NCBI GenBank assembly: GCA_022072405.1
Contig: JAJVHX010000007.1
Location: forward strand, 1-64,000
Length of the DNA stretch: 64,000 nt
Direction: 5' to 3'
Source: Phycisphaerae bacterium
Lineage (GTDB): Bacteria > Planctomycetota > Phycisphaerae > UBA1845 > CAIVHJ01
Shown here in pieces: positions 34,931 through 44,525 of the stretch. A program made the translations under genes and the position numbers. The notes under the pieces are model-generated. The model was not told the origin of the DNA. It saw nothing but the letters and a program-made list of their open reading frames with translations, and ran no database searches. The number at the start of each line of letters is the position of its first letter. Position 1 is the first letter of the stretch.

Positions 34931-35495
34931 AGCGGGGGTGGAGCTGATCTGCGGTTGTATGTTCAGCGGCAAGACGACGCGCCTGTTGCAGCGGGTCGCC
35001 GAGCTGCAGGCGGCTGGTTTGCGGGTGAGCAGTTTCAAACATGCCCTCGATGATCGCTATTCCGCCACCGCTATTGTCAGTCATGCCGGAGCGAGCTTAC
35101 CGGCCATTCCGATCCGCACGCCTGGTGAATTATTTAATTATGTGGAAGCCAGTGATGTGCTGGTCGTCGATGAGATTCATTTTTTCGGAGCCGATTTTTT
35201 AGCGACCTGTCATCGGTTGATCCAGCAGGGGCGTTATGTGATCGCCGCCGGACTGGATCGCGACATGTGGGGAGATGAATTTCCACATGTACGGGCACTG
35301 ATGTCTATGGCGCATACCCTGGTCATGCAGGGGGTGTGCGCGGTATGCGGTTTACCGGCCAATCGCACCCATCGCAAAGTACCGCTGCTCAACAATGACC
35401 TGGTCGGCGGCCCCGATGAATTCGAAGCCCGCTGCGAAGAACATTTTCGACCTCCTACTGCTCCCAAACCCGAACATATCATGGGATTGGCATAA
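34923..35495 (+). CDS. tdk: Thymidine kinase
   Basis: Tdk phosphorylates thymidine to dTMP in the salvage pathway. From Met 34923 the protein has 190 residues with the P-loop GCMFSGKTTRLL, the Walker-B segment VLVVDEIHFF, the lasso region containing RTHRKVPLL, and the structural zinc site CAVCG...CEEHF. The ATG at 34923 overlaps the end of the upstream membrane-protein gene; the earlier start in the ORF track reads through non-family sequence. It closes the trmB operon. Confidence 0.95.
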   Translation: MVEAGVELICGCMFSGKTTRLLQRVAELQAAGLRVSSFKHALDDRYSATAIVSHAGASLPAIPIRTPGELFNYVEASDVLVVDEIHFFGADFLATCHRLIQQGRYVIAAGLDRDMWGDEFPHVRALMSMAHTLVMQGVCAVCGLPANRTHRKVPLLNNDLVGGPDEFEARCEEHFRPPTAPKPEHIMGLA

Positions 35496-35500
35496 AAGCC

Positions 35501-35603
35501 GTAGTACTCGGCCTCGGTGCCGACGAGAAGCTACTATGCAACGGTCGACGCGGAGGTCGACCGCTACAAATCAAGACGGCCGGCAGAGACGCCGGCCGCT
35601 ACA
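35501..35603 (-). repeat. Three consecutive GC hairpins (REP-C cluster)
   Basis: Three palindromic units follow one another: an imperfect one near 35505-35527, CGGTCGAC/GTCGACCG (35542-35563) and CGGCCGGC/GCCGGCCG (35577-35598). On the minus strand the last two begin GTAGCGG and have six-base loops. The arms differ in a paired way. This family is distinct from REP-A and Element B. Confidence 0.65.
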
Positions 35604-35712
35604 TTGATTTTCCTGGGATTTTAGCCCCACGTTGTTGGGTGATCTGCAGGGCGTGTTCGTAGCCGGCATCGGCGTGGCGGAAGAGGCCCATGGCGGGATC
35701 AGCGGTGAGGAT
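35599..35712 (-). pseudogene. Remnant of a urocanate hydratase 3' end
   Basis: On the minus strand this reads [18 protein letters not shown], continues in frame through [12 protein letters not shown], and ends at a stop codon. It is the last 37 or so residues of a HutU protein. The intact hutU ends the same way about 1.1 kb further on ([20 protein letters not shown]). The copies differ at several positions (EHALQI versus DHALHT), so this is an old or foreign fragment, not a recent duplication. Confidence 0.85.
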
Positions 35713-35743
35713 GCCTAAAATTGGGATGTGGCAGGTTGTTTAA

Positions 35744-36700
35744 TCAATTCACACAGGGAGTGAAGGCTTCTTCGGGTGCATGGCATTGCCGGGTCTCGAT
35801 GGTGACATGGGCCAGTTCCTCATGCTCGCTCAATAACTGCCGGTAATCTTCGGCGGGTTTGGGGTGATGAGCGACGATCGACACGATGGCGGCGTAGCGG
35901 CCGGCGGCCACTTGCCAGATATGCAGATCGGTGACGAGTGAATCGCCATCACTTTCCACCGCGTGTTTAATTTCCTCCGGCAGGTCGGAACGGGTGGGAG
36001 TATGATCCAGCAGGATGCCGCTGGTATCGCGGATCAAAGAGTAAGCCCAGATGGAAACGACCCCGCTGCCGACGATACCCATCAGTGGATCAAGCCAGGT
36101 CCAACCCAGGAATTTGCCGGTGGTCAAGGCGATAATAGCGGTGACCGAAGTGAGCGTATCCGCCAGAACATGGATATAGGCCGCTCGAAGATTCAGATCA
36201 TGGTGGTGATGCGGATCGTGGACATAATCATGTTGGTGCGCGTGGTGATGATCCTGGAGCAGCAGAGCGCAGACCAGATTAACCAACAGACCGATGATCG
36301 CCACCGCGATGGCCTGGTTGAAATGAATCGGAAGAGGGACGAAGCAGCGATGGACCGATTCACCGGCCATGAACAAGGCGATCATGGCCAGCACCACCGC
36401 GCTGGTAAAACCGCCCAGCACGCCCATTTTTCCGGTACCGAAACTGAATTGCGGATCGGCGGCGTGGCGGCGGCTGAAGTAATAAGCCAGTGCGGTGATG
36501 AGAAAGGCGGTCAGATGCGTGCACATGTGCCAGCCGTCGGCCAGCAAAGCCATTGAATTAAAGATCATTCCTGCCGCGATCTCGACCAGCATCATTGTTC
36601 CCGTGATGGCGATGACCAGACGGGTCCGGTGTTCGGCATGGGTGTAGTCCTGCTCGAACCGGTGAGTATGTTTCCAGCGTGCGGGATTGTTGTGGTGCAT
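35744..36700 (-). CDS. dmeF: Cation diffusion facilitator, DmeF-like
   Basis: From Met 36700 (ribosome-binding site aggaag) the protein has 318 residues. It opens with the HTHRF..DYTHAEHRTRL segment typical of DmeF, followed by six membrane helices. The metal site is in ALLADGWHM (helix 2) and HVLADTLTS (helix 5), with a long His-rich loop (DHHHAHQHD...DPHHHHD) between helices 4 and 5. DmeF-type transporters export Co2+, Ni2+ or Zn2+ by proton antiport. The ORF track extends 107 codons upstream into hutU in another frame; that part is not real. It lies between two hutU 3' ends. Confidence 0.88.
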   Translation of the reverse strand: MHHNNPARWKHTHRFEQDYTHAEHRTRLVIAITGTMMLVEIAAGMIFNSMALLADGWHMCTHLTAFLITALAYYFSRRHAADPQFSFGTGKMGVLGGFTSAVVLAMIALFMAGESVHRCFVPLPIHFNQAIAVAIIGLLVNLVCALLLQDHHHAHQHDYVHDPHHHHDLNLRAAYIHVLADTLTSVTAIIALTTGKFLGWTWLDPLMGIVGSGVVSIWAYSLIRDTSGILLDHTPTRSDLPEEIKHAVESDGDSLVTDLHIWQVAAGRYAAIVSIVAHHPKPAEDYRQLLSEHEELAHVTIETRQCHAPEEAFTPCVN

Positions 36701-36725
36701 GGATGCTTCCTGGAAGCTGTGAGGA

Positions 36726-38399
36726 TTAGATGGACGAATTATAGTTGGTTTTTCCTGGGATTTTGGCCCCGCGCTGCTGAGCGGTATGGAGGGCGTGGTC
36801 GTATCCGGCGTCGGCGTGGCGGAAAAGGCCCATGGCGGGGTCGGCGGTGAGGACGCGCTGGAGGCGGCGATCGGCGGCGGGCGTGCCGTCGGCAACGATG
36901 ACCTGTCCGGCGTGGAGCGAATAGCCGATGCCCACGCCGCCACCGTGATGGACGCTGACCCAGGTGGCACCGCAGGCGGTGTTAAGCAGCGCATTAAGGA
37001 TCGGCCAGTCGGCGATGGCATCGGAGCCGTCTTTCATGGCTTCGGTTTCGCGGTTGGGGCTGGCGACGCTGCCGCAATCGAGATGGTCACGACCGATGAC
37101 GATCGGGGCGCGCACTTTGCCATCGCGCACCAGCCGATTAAATGCCAGACCCATTTTGGCCCGCTCGCCATAGCCTAACCAGCAGATGCGCGAGGGCAGA
37201 CCCTGAAACGCGACTCGCTCGCCCGCCAGTTTGATCCAGCGCACCAGGTGATGATTTTCCGGGAAGGTGTCGAGCACGGCCTGATCGGTCACGGCTATGT
37301 CGTGCGGATCGCCGGATAGAGCGACCCAGCGGAACGGTCCCTGGCCTTCGCAGAAGAGCGGGCGGATATACTCGGGCACGAACCCTTTGATGTCGAAAGC
37401 GTTGTTCACGCCGACCTGGACCGCCTGGCCTCGGATGTTGTTGCCGTAGTCAAAGGCGATGGCGCCGCGTTTCTGCAACTCCAGTATGGCCTGCACGTGC
37501 TCGCCCATCGCCCGCATTGATTCCCGGATATAACGCTGCGGATCGCTGTTGCGCAGCTTAAGCGCCTCCTGATAACTGAATCCATTGGGGACATAGCCCT
37601 GCAGGGCGTCGTGAGCACTGGTCTGGTCGGTGACGATATCGGGGGTGATGTTGCGGCGGACCAGTTCGGGCAGCACATCGGCAGCGTTGGCCACCAGAGC
37701 TATGGAGAGGGCTTTTTTTTCCCGCACCGCCTGGTGCAGCAGTTGGAGCGCCTCATCTAGAATATGCGTGACCCTGTCGCAGTAGCGCGTTTCGAGGCGG
37801 CGTTGAGCCCGTGCGGGATCCACTTCCACACACAGAGCTACACCATTATTCATGGTGACGGCGAGAGGTTGAGCACCCCCCATGCCGCCGAGTCCGGCGG
37901 TGAGCACCCATCGGCCGGTCAGGTCGCCTCCGAAGTGGGTTCGAGCGCAGGCGCCGAAAGTTTCATACGTGCCCTGCAGAATGCCCTGGGTGCCGATATA
38001 GATCCAACTGCCGGCGGTCATCTGGCCATACATGGTGAGACCGAGTGCTTCGAGGCGGCGGAATTCATCCCAGTTAGCCCAGTGAGGAACCAAGAGCGAA
38101 TTGGCGATCAGGACGCGCGGGGCGTCTTCGTGGGTCTGAACCACTCCGACCGGCCGGCCGGACTGCACCAGCAGGGTTTCGTCGAGTTGCAGTTTTTTCA
38201 GGGTGTCACAGATCAGGTCGAAATCTCGCCAGGTACGGGCAGCTTTACCGGTACCGCCGTAGACGATCAGTTCGTCGGGTTTCTCCGCCACGCCGGGACT
38301 GACGTTGTGCATTAGCATGCGCAGGGCGGCTTCGGTCAACCAGCCGCGGCAACTGAGGGTGGTACCGGTGGGCGGATAAACGGTTCGTGGAGTGGACAT
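36726..38399 (-). CDS. hutU: Urocanate hydratase
   Basis: Urocanase hydrates urocanate to imidazolonepropionate in histidine degradation, using NAD+ as an electrophile. The 557-residue protein (from Met 38399) has the expected length and landmarks: [67 protein letters not shown], and the active-site [14 protein letters not shown]. No hutH, hutI or hutG lies beside it. The start in the ORF track is 14 codons earlier. Confidence 0.96.
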   Translation of the reverse strand: MSTPRTVYPPTGTTLSCRGWLTEAALRMLMHNVSPGVAEKPDELIVYGGTGKAARTWRDFDLICDTLKKLQLDETLLVQSGRPVGVVQTHEDAPRVLIANSLLVPHWANWDEFRRLEALGLTMYGQMTAGSWIYIGTQGILQGTYETFGACARTHFGGDLTGRWVLTAGLGGMGGAQPLAVTMNNGVALCVEVDPARAQRRLETRYCDRVTHILDEALQLLHQAVREKKALSIALVANAADVLPELVRRNITPDIVTDQTSAHDALQGYVPNGFSYQEALKLRNSDPQRYIRESMRAMGEHVQAILELQKRGAIAFDYGNNIRGQAVQVGVNNAFDIKGFVPEYIRPLFCEGQGPFRWVALSGDPHDIAVTDQAVLDTFPENHHLVRWIKLAGERVAFQGLPSRICWLGYGERAKMGLAFNRLVRDGKVRAPIVIGRDHLDCGSVASPNRETEAMKDGSDAIADWPILNALLNTACGATWVSVHHGGGVGIGYSLHAGQVIVADGTPAADRRLQRVLTADPAMGLFRHADAGYDHALHTAQQRGAKIPGKTNYNSSI

Positions 38400-38549
38400 A
38401 GGCGGTTCCTGATGCTGGAGTAGCGGATGATCGATCAGCATATAGGATAATGCAGAGTTCGCACGGGCTAAAGAGCAGTGTTCCAGGTTGTCAGGCGGTT
38501 GCAGGAATTAAGATTAAACGGATTTCAGCGCGTCGTCACATCTACAAGG

Positions 38550-38581
38550 TTCGCGCAGGCTCAAGCCTGCGGCTCGTTGAG
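38550..38581 (+). repeat. REP-A repeat, well preserved
   Basis: tCGCGCAGGCTcaAGCCTGCGGCTCgttga, arms CAGGCT/AGCCTG, in the hutU-tssM gap. Confidence 0.85.
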
Positions 38582-38746
38582 AAAGAAATCCGCTTGTAGA
38601 CGTTCAGCACGCCTGGTAAACCTGCCCGCCTGCTGGCGCTGAAAGAAGATATAGCGTTCGGCTCTTTAATACTTTATTGGTGGGGGTGGGGGGCGTATGA
38701 TGTTGGCGAGGTGACGGGAGCGGAGTGACCGCAGCATGGGACAGGG

Positions 38747-38778
38747 TTCGCGCGGGCAGAAGCCAGTGGCTCTTTAGA
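38747..38778 (+). repeat. REP-A repeat, degenerate, just before tssM
   Basis: ttCGCGCGGGCagaAGCCAGTGGCTCTTTagagg. The right arm has two changes. It ends in the agagg that serves as ribosome-binding site for tssM. Confidence 0.7.
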
Positions 38779-38792
38779 GGTTGATCATCGTC

Positions 38793-41700
38793 ATGGGAGA
38801 TTGGTGGAATCAATATCGGCGATTGCCGCTGGAGTTGCGGCTGATCACCCAGCTGGTGTGGTGGGGCGGGCTGGCGTATGGGGCGCGAATGGCATTACCC
38901 AGCCAGATCGGGAATTATCTGCTGGTCGGGGTAGTGATGGTGGTGGTGGTGCGCTATGCGGTGCTCAAGGCGCTGCAGTGGCGAGAGGCGGGGCAGGGCC
39001 GAAAACTGGATCGGGAGATCAGCGGGCAGGCGAGCGGTCCATCGCGTCGGGAAGTGGCGGAGAAGGAAAAAGAGCTGCGCACCAAGTGGAGCGAGGGGAT
39101 CGAAAAGCTGCAGCGGTCGAAGGTGTCGCTCTATCAGTTGCCCTGGTACATGATTCTGGGTGAGCCGGGGGGCGGCAAGACCATGACGCTGCTCAACAGC
39201 GGGATGGATTTTCCACTGGGCAAGGATGAGTTGCCGGGTTTCGGCGGGACGCGCAATTATAACTGGTGGTTCACCAACACCGCGGTGATTATGGATCTGG
39301 CGGGGCGACTGGTCTTTGAGCAGGAGGGGACCAGCGACCGGCAGGAGTGGGATGCGTTTCTGAAGCTGCTGAAGCGGCGGCGGAGCTGTCCGATCAACGG
39401 AGTGATCGTGGCCTTGCCGGCGGACAAGTTGATGGGCGACTCGGCGGAGCAGCGCTATGAAAGCGCGGCGATACTGCGCGATCGGCTGCGGCAGATACAG
39501 AACACGCTGGGAGTGCGGTTCCCGATCTTCTTCCTGATTACCAAGGCGGACCTCATTGCCGGTTTTACGGAGTTTTATAACGAACTGGATTCGGTGCAGC
39601 GCAATCAGATTTTCGGCTGGTCGCGGCCGGGCGACTTTGACGCTCCCTACGATACCAAGCAGTTTGGCGAAGAATTTGAGCAACTGGCCCGGCGGCTGGA
39701 TGAGCTGCGGCTGAAGTTTCTGGCTCGCAAAAGCGGAGCGGGTGAGATGGGCTGGATCTTCACCTATCCGGAAGCGTTTCGCAGCCTGCAGCAGCGGATC
39801 AACGACTACCTGGAAGTGATCCTGAGCAAGAGCATCTTTGCCGAGCCGCTCTTTTTCCGCGGGTTCTATTTCACCAGTGCGCTGCAGGAAGGCCGGCCGG
39901 TGCTGGAGGTGCTGGGCAAACATTTTTCCGAGGAGGAATTGGAAAATCTGGAGGGAGTCTTCCCGCAATCGCGGGCTTTTTTCATACACGATTTTTATAC
40001 CGAGAAGGTGGCGCGGGAGCAGGGGATGATCTTCCGATCGGCGCGGCATATTCGACAGACGCGAGTGTTGCGTCATTCGACGCTGCTGATCGGTGTGCCG
40101 GTGGTGGTGGCGATGGCGGTGCTGACCTGGCTGGGCTATGGAGCCTATCGGGAGACGGTAGCCGGTCCGCGTACCACGGTGCAAAAAGCGATAGTGATGG
40201 TGCAAAACGGCTCCACAACCGGTGCAACTGACGATCTGGCTGCGGTGGTGAAGCTCGCCCAGGAGCTGGACGCCGCAGCGGAGCAATTGCGCGAGCCACC
40301 GGCGCTGGCCCGGATCATGTTTTCCAGCGTGGGGCAGGAAGCGACTCGACGGATTCGGCAGGTACAACGGGAATTGATCGGGCAGCGGCTGATCGTTCCG
40401 ACGGTACGTTCAGTGGAGAGTGTCCTGTCGGATAGCACACACGTGCTGGCATCGGAGGAAATTCAGCCTTTTGGTCACAGTATGACCGCGTATCTGCAGG
40501 CCTTCTTTGGCAGCAGCAGCGGAGCGTGGGGGGATCTGCAAGCGGTTGAGCCTGCTGCAGGATCGACGGATGCGGCTGAGTGGATCAAGCGTTTTGGTGA
40601 CAGCGAACTGGGTGGTGATTGGCGACGGGCCATTGCGACGGATGCAGCGCGCGGTCGGAAAACGATTCTGGCGGCGGTGGGCCGGGCGGAGCAGTATTGG
40701 CAGAGTGTCGCCAATATCGAGCAGCACCCGGACTATCAATGGTGGGTGCAGGTGTGTGCGCGCACGGAAGAAGTGCGAACGAGCTATGGGCAATTATTGG
40801 ATATGGAGCGGGAATTTCAGCGGGTGGGCAGCCGGCAGCGATACGAGGAGCTCAGCCAGGAATTACTGAAGACTTTTCCACAGGTTGACGGCCATTCAAC
40901 GAATACCAGGTTGCTGGAGCGGGTACGCGAGTTGCTGTCCAAGGCCCCGCGCGACAGTCAGAGCGGTTTGATCCTGTCGCTCGATGTGCTGGTGGAAAAT
41001 AATCTCAAGTTGCTGGATGAATTCTGCGAACAGCTACTAAAGGCGGTACCAGGCAATCCATCCGGTGAGGGGCAGGTGGAATTAGCCAATGAACTGCGCA
41101 GTCGGTTGACGCAATTGAAGCAACAGGTGCGCGAGCAACTGGTCAGTACGCGCGGGGCGTTCAAGGCCCGGCTGGCAGAGACCCGTTTTCTACTGGAGCC
41201 GATGCCGGCCCAGGCACCACAACGCTATGAACTGGTGGCGGCGACGGAAGAAGTCGAACGGGTATTGCAGCAGGAGGTGGCGGCGGGGCTGTTGCCGCAG
41301 GATGAGCAGGAGGTGGAAGCCCTGTTGAGCGCCTGGGAGACCGAGGTTCGCGGGCTGATGGAGCGTACGGCACCGACGATCGACTTGCGGGTGGAAGCGA
41401 GCTGGGAGCCGGAGCGGCTCAAGAAGCTGGTCAGCACGGTTTACCAGACGCGGCGGCGGTATGAAGGACAGGCGCTGGTGGATCGTTTGGCCCAGCGATT
41501 GGAGGAGCTGCCCGAGCAGGGTTTAGCCAAATTCATGGAGAATGAGGAGGATGAGAGCCGGACCCGCACGCTGCGTTTTGGCGGATTGAAGAATCGCCAT
41601 GCCGGCTCGTTTCTGATCAGCACGGTGCGGGCCAAACAGAGTTTGCAGCAGCGGCTGGCGGAAGCGGAGCAGCAGGGATTGATCAGCGACGCCGGTTATC

Positions 41701-43064
41701 TGAACGAGCAGCTTAACGCCGGGGTGCGTAAGTATGTGGAGCATTATCTGCGGAGCTGGTCGGCGGCTTATGGCCAACAGCGTTTCGAAGTGGTGGCGGC
41801 GATGGTGCTCGATCCGCCGAAGAACTGGAGCGAATATCGGCAGTGGCTGGGTGAGCAGGGCGAGGCGTTGGGGCGTGAGCATGAGGAGTATCAGGAAGCA
41901 CTGCTCAAACACGCGCTGGAGCCGTTTCGACGTGCGGATAATACGGGTGAAGGGGAAGTGACCGCGCGTGCGGAAATTCGTCGTGAGGCAGAGCGGATCA
42001 GTTGGGCGGGGGCGGAGGCGCTGGAGCCGTTATTCCGTCGCTATATGGAAGGCGGTGAGTTGAAGAGTTCTGCTGAATTTATAAAGCAATGGTCAGTGTG
42101 GGTGCGGCAGGGACGGGAATTTCGGGTAGAGCGGCTGGAGGATCTGGAGCAGGCGTTCGATTGGCCGGTGACCCCAGCAGCAGATGAAAAGGATGATCGG
42201 CTGCTTGTGCAGTTGCAATATGTGCTGAAGATGGGACGGACTCTATTGGCCAGGGAGATTGATGAAAAAGTTCTACCGCAACTGACCCTGGTGATCGCAG
42301 CGGAGAGTAGGCCATTTGTTATTTCCGGGGGCAACTACGAAGGCGTCGATGATCAGCAGCTGCTTGGCTTGTTGCAAGAGTTGAAGAGCTGGGGCGCGTT
42401 TGCCGAACACAGCAGATTGTATGGTGACGATACTCAACGGTTTGCTGAAGTAGGGGCGCTGGCCAGCCAGTGGCTGATGCTGCTGGAACCCGATGCGCTC
42501 AAGATCAGTGTCCGAATAGCGGAAGGTAATGGGGAGATTAACGATACGGCTGGATTTGGGGATTATTACCAGGAAGTGGCACTGCGTTTGCCAGGTATGC
42601 TGAGTGAGGGAGGGGAAACCATACGGGAAATTCGTCTGTCGCTGGTTAGCGGCAGTGCAGCACCGGTTCGCGCCTGGAGTTGGCGGCAGGCTAAGCAACA
42701 GCAGAAAGCCGGCCAGATTGTTCTCGCCAATCCAACGGCTAAGGTGCAGATGTTGCCCAACGCTGTACCCGAGCCGCGTCTCTTGGCGCTGGATCATGAC
42801 CAGGCTGAGGACTATACCTTTGCACTGTTCGAATTGCTGGAGCGGCATGGCCAACCGGTGGATCCGGAGCGCCGAAAATGGCACTTGAATATCGGAGTGG
42901 AAGTCAAAGAGCTTCCGGGACTGGAAAATGAAACGGCTGATCCTGCTTTTCGAGCGGTGCAACTGGTGGTGGAGCTGGCCACTCCGGGAGTGGCTTTGCC
43001 GTTGCCGCTTGATCCTGCCCAATGGATTGACCGTGTTCCTGCAATGCCCGCCGCGCCGTGGTGA
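38793..43064 (+). CDS. tssM: Type VI secretion system membrane-complex protein TssM (IcmF)
   Basis: TssM spans the inner membrane and links the baseplate to TssJ/TssL. The 1423-residue protein has N-terminal membrane helices (about 15-55), an IcmF-type nucleotide-binding domain with Walker A MILGEPGGGKT (about 120-130), the characteristic GGTRNYNWWFTN and VIMDLAGRLVFEQ, a third membrane helix (about 435-458), and a long helical periplasmic part ending in a beta-rich C-terminus (ALPLPLDP). The usual Walker-B motif DTAGRY is here DLAGRL. Length is above the common 1100-1300. It is followed by tagF; tssL, tssJ and sheath genes are not in the window. Confidence 0.9.
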   Translation: MGDWWNQYRRLPLELRLITQLVWWGGLAYGARMALPSQIGNYLLVGVVMVVVVRYAVLKALQWREAGQGRKLDREISGQASGPSRREVAEKEKELRTKWSEGIEKLQRSKVSLYQLPWYMILGEPGGGKTMTLLNSGMDFPLGKDELPGFGGTRNYNWWFTNTAVIMDLAGRLVFEQEGTSDRQEWDAFLKLLKRRRSCPINGVIVALPADKLMGDSAEQRYESAAILRDRLRQIQNTLGVRFPIFFLITKADLIAGFTEFYNELDSVQRNQIFGWSRPGDFDAPYDTKQFGEEFEQLARRLDELRLKFLARKSGAGEMGWIFTYPEAFRSLQQRINDYLEVILSKSIFAEPLFFRGFYFTSALQEGRPVLEVLGKHFSEEELENLEGVFPQSRAFFIHDFYTEKVAREQGMIFRSARHIRQTRVLRHSTLLIGVPVVVAMAVLTWLGYGAYRETVAGPRTTVQKAIVMVQNGSTTGATDDLAAVVKLAQELDAAAEQLREPPALARIMFSSVGQEATRRIRQVQRELIGQRLIVPTVRSVESVLSDSTHVLASEEIQPFGHSMTAYLQAFFGSSSGAWGDLQAVEPAAGSTDAAEWIKRFGDSELGGDWRRAIATDAARGRKTILAAVGRAEQYWQSVANIEQHPDYQWWVQVCARTEEVRTSYGQLLDMEREFQRVGSRQRYEELSQELLKTFPQVDGHSTNTRLLERVRELLSKAPRDSQSGLILSLDVLVENNLKLLDEFCEQLLKAVPGNPSGEGQVELANELRSRLTQLKQQVREQLVSTRGAFKARLAETRFLLEPMPAQAPQRYELVAATEEVERVLQQEVAAGLLPQDEQEVEALLSAWETEVRGLMERTAPTIDLRVEASWEPERLKKLVSTVYQTRRRYEGQALVDRLAQRLEELPEQGLAKFMENEEDESRTRTLRFGGLKNRHAGSFLISTVRAKQSLQQRLAEAEQQGLISDAGYLNEQLNAGVRKYVEHYLRSWSAAYGQQRFEVVAAMVLDPPKNWSEYRQWLGEQGEALGREHEEYQEALLKHALEPFRRADNTGEGEVTARAEIRREAERISWAGAEALEPLFRRYMEGGELKSSAEFIKQWSVWVRQGREFRVERLEDLEQAFDWPVTPAADEKDDRLLVQLQYVLKMGRTLLAREIDEKVLPQLTLVIAAESRPFVISGGNYEGVDDQQLLGLLQELKSWGAFAEHSRLYGDDTQRFAEVGALASQWLMLLEPDALKISVRIAEGNGEINDTAGFGDYYQEVALRLPGMLSEGGETIREIRLSLVSGSAAPVRAWSWRQAKQQQKAGQIVLANPTAKVQMLPNAVPEPRLLALDHDQAEDYTFALFELLERHGQPVDPERRKWHLNIGVEVKELPGLENETADPAFRAVQLVVELATPGVALPLPLDPAQWIDRVPAMPAAPW

Positions 43065-43105
43065 ACAGCATTTTATTAATCGACATCACTACTGCCGACT
43101 CGAAC

Positions 43106-43134
43106 CCGCGCGGGCTGAAGCCTGCGACTCGTTA
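43106..43134 (+). repeat. REP-A repeat between tssM and tagF
   Basis: ccGCGCGGGCTgaAGCCTGCGaCTCgtta. It lies in the 117-base gap of a probable tssM-tagF operon. Confidence 0.8.
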
Positions 43135-43181
43135 TTGAATGGGTTAAAGAAACAGCCATCATCGCAGTGGAGGGCAGCGTT

Positions 43182-44174
43182 ATGAGTCCGCTGCGCAAGC
43201 TGCTGGATCGCTGGGTGGGCGGGCCGGATGAGGGTTCGGCAGTGGGATTACTGCGGGCCTTCGGCAAGCTGCCCAGCAGCAGTGAGTTTGTGCAGGTGGA
43301 ATGCGGATCGGGTGCGGCCAAGGTTTTTGCCGAATGGATACGGGTGGGGTATGAGGGATGGGTTCGGCTGCGGGGTAGTGATAAAAGCGGAGAAATCAGG
43401 GTTTCGCGGCTGTTTATGCGTCTGTCCGGTTTTCGCGATCGCGCGGTACTGGCCGTGGTGTCACCGAGTCGTGACAGTGCTTCGCCGCCGCGGTTTTTTC
43501 CCTTCGCGCTGTATGTGCTGGTGCCCTGGGGTGAGGAGCGTAACTGGATTGAAGCGCTGGTGAAATGGAACCGGGTCTGGGAAGAGCTTGAGAAACTGCT
43601 GGCGGCGCTGGTCGGCGGATCGATGAAGGTGGGCGAGTTGCGCGGCATGGAATTGGCCATGCAGGAGCCGGCGGAACTGGAACCGGCGGACGAACTGGAA
43701 AAAATATTGCGTGGTGAGGCTTTTGGGGAATGGTGGTCGGCGCTGGCCCGCAGCCATGGCGGAGTTGATGAGCAGGCGGGTGCAGCGCTGTTGCTGGGAC
43801 TCGAGTCGGCTGGGCGGCAGGATCAAGGGCTGACGGTGCGTCTGCCGCTGGCGCGGCAGCGAGCGATCTGGCCTCAGGCGCTGGCGTGGCTGAGCTGGAT
43901 CGGGCAACAGAGCTTTTCGACGCAACCCCCGACGCTGATACGCCTGCCGGTTAATGGTGGAACGATTGATCCGACGCTGACGCTCAGCCTGCGACCGGTG
44001 GTGAGTGATGATTTTCTGATCGTGACCAGCGGTGTGGATGATTATTCCCGGGTGGAAGATTGGCAGACGCTGGTGCGGCAGGGAGGCGATACGATCGGAG
44101 TCCGCTGGCAGGCTTTTTGCCGCGCAGCGCACAGCAGTTTATGGGATTTCGTACACTTCACATCCGAAAAATAG
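43182..44174 (+). CDS. tagF: TagF-like type VI secretion regulator
   Basis: The 330-residue protein has the TagF N-terminal pattern GLLRAFGKLPSSSEFVQVE followed by FAEWI and, further on, FFPFALYVLVPW. TagF represses type VI secretion post-translationally through the Fha scaffold in systems also controlled by PpkA-type kinases. The ATG at 43182 has a ggaggg site; the ORF track starts five codons earlier at GTG. The C-terminal half (RQRAIWPQALAWLSWIG, FLIVTSGVDDY) is less familiar. Confidence 0.75.
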   Translation: MSPLRKLLDRWVGGPDEGSAVGLLRAFGKLPSSSEFVQVECGSGAAKVFAEWIRVGYEGWVRLRGSDKSGEIRVSRLFMRLSGFRDRAVLAVVSPSRDSASPPRFFPFALYVLVPWGEERNWIEALVKWNRVWEELEKLLAALVGGSMKVGELRGMELAMQEPAELEPADELEKILRGEAFGEWWSALARSHGGVDEQAGAALLLGLESAGRQDQGLTVRLPLARQRAIWPQALAWLSWIGQQSFSTQPPTLIRLPVNGGTIDPTLTLSLRPVVSDDFLIVTSGVDDYSRVEDWQTLVRQGGDTIGVRWQAFCRAAHSSLWDFVHFTSEK

Positions 44175-44525
44175 AAATCAATTCTGGGTGTTATTACCCA
44201 GTTGGCAATTCCCCAGGTGGGCAATTTCACTCGCCGATTATTTGCACCAAATGGCATAAACTGCTTCATTTAAATGCGTTATAAGCTCACAGAATTCTGC
44301 TGAGTATCATCGCGCTACTGATTTCACTATCGCGCATATTCTATTTCCATGCGTCTCACCCACTCCCCTCCATCCTTGCTTCTACTTCCCCAACCCGGCC
44401 TATTAACTTCACAGCTGGGTACACCACAGGGTGCGCAGCCTGAGTAGGGATAATGGCCCGCTTAAAGATCAGTTTCAATGGGGGGCGGGTTGAGAACCAA
44501 CATACCTTTCACAGGGGGATAAGTC
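44175..44525. other. Intergenic region, about 350 bp
   Basis: Nothing coding is supported here. A short inverted repeat, tgggtgttattaccca (44197-44212), lies 23 bases past the tagF stop but has no T-run. The last 25 bases carry an agggggat ribosome-binding site for the next gene. An overlapping ORF (44453-44662) is a shadow in another frame. Confidence 0.4.

Larger units (their letters stand above)
38442..38792. other. Intergenic region with one half and two full REP-A copies
   Basis: This 350-base gap between the divergent hutU and tssM holds a left half-repeat (38458-38473, ttcGCACGGGCTaaag) and two fuller copies listed separately. The middle copy is flanked by an outer inverted repeat (ctacaag at 38542, cttgtag at 38593). 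Promoters for both genes must lie here or inside these repeats. Confidence 0.6.

Noticed and set aside
36701-37021. 107-codon N-terminal extension of the DmeF ORF
   Set aside because: The extension runs through the 3' end of hutU in another frame, is Pro/Ser/Ala-rich as off-frame GC sequence is, and a good ribosome-binding site precedes the Met at 36700.
36726-38399. A complete histidine-utilisation operon
   Set aside because: Only hutU is present; neighbours are dmeF and tssM.
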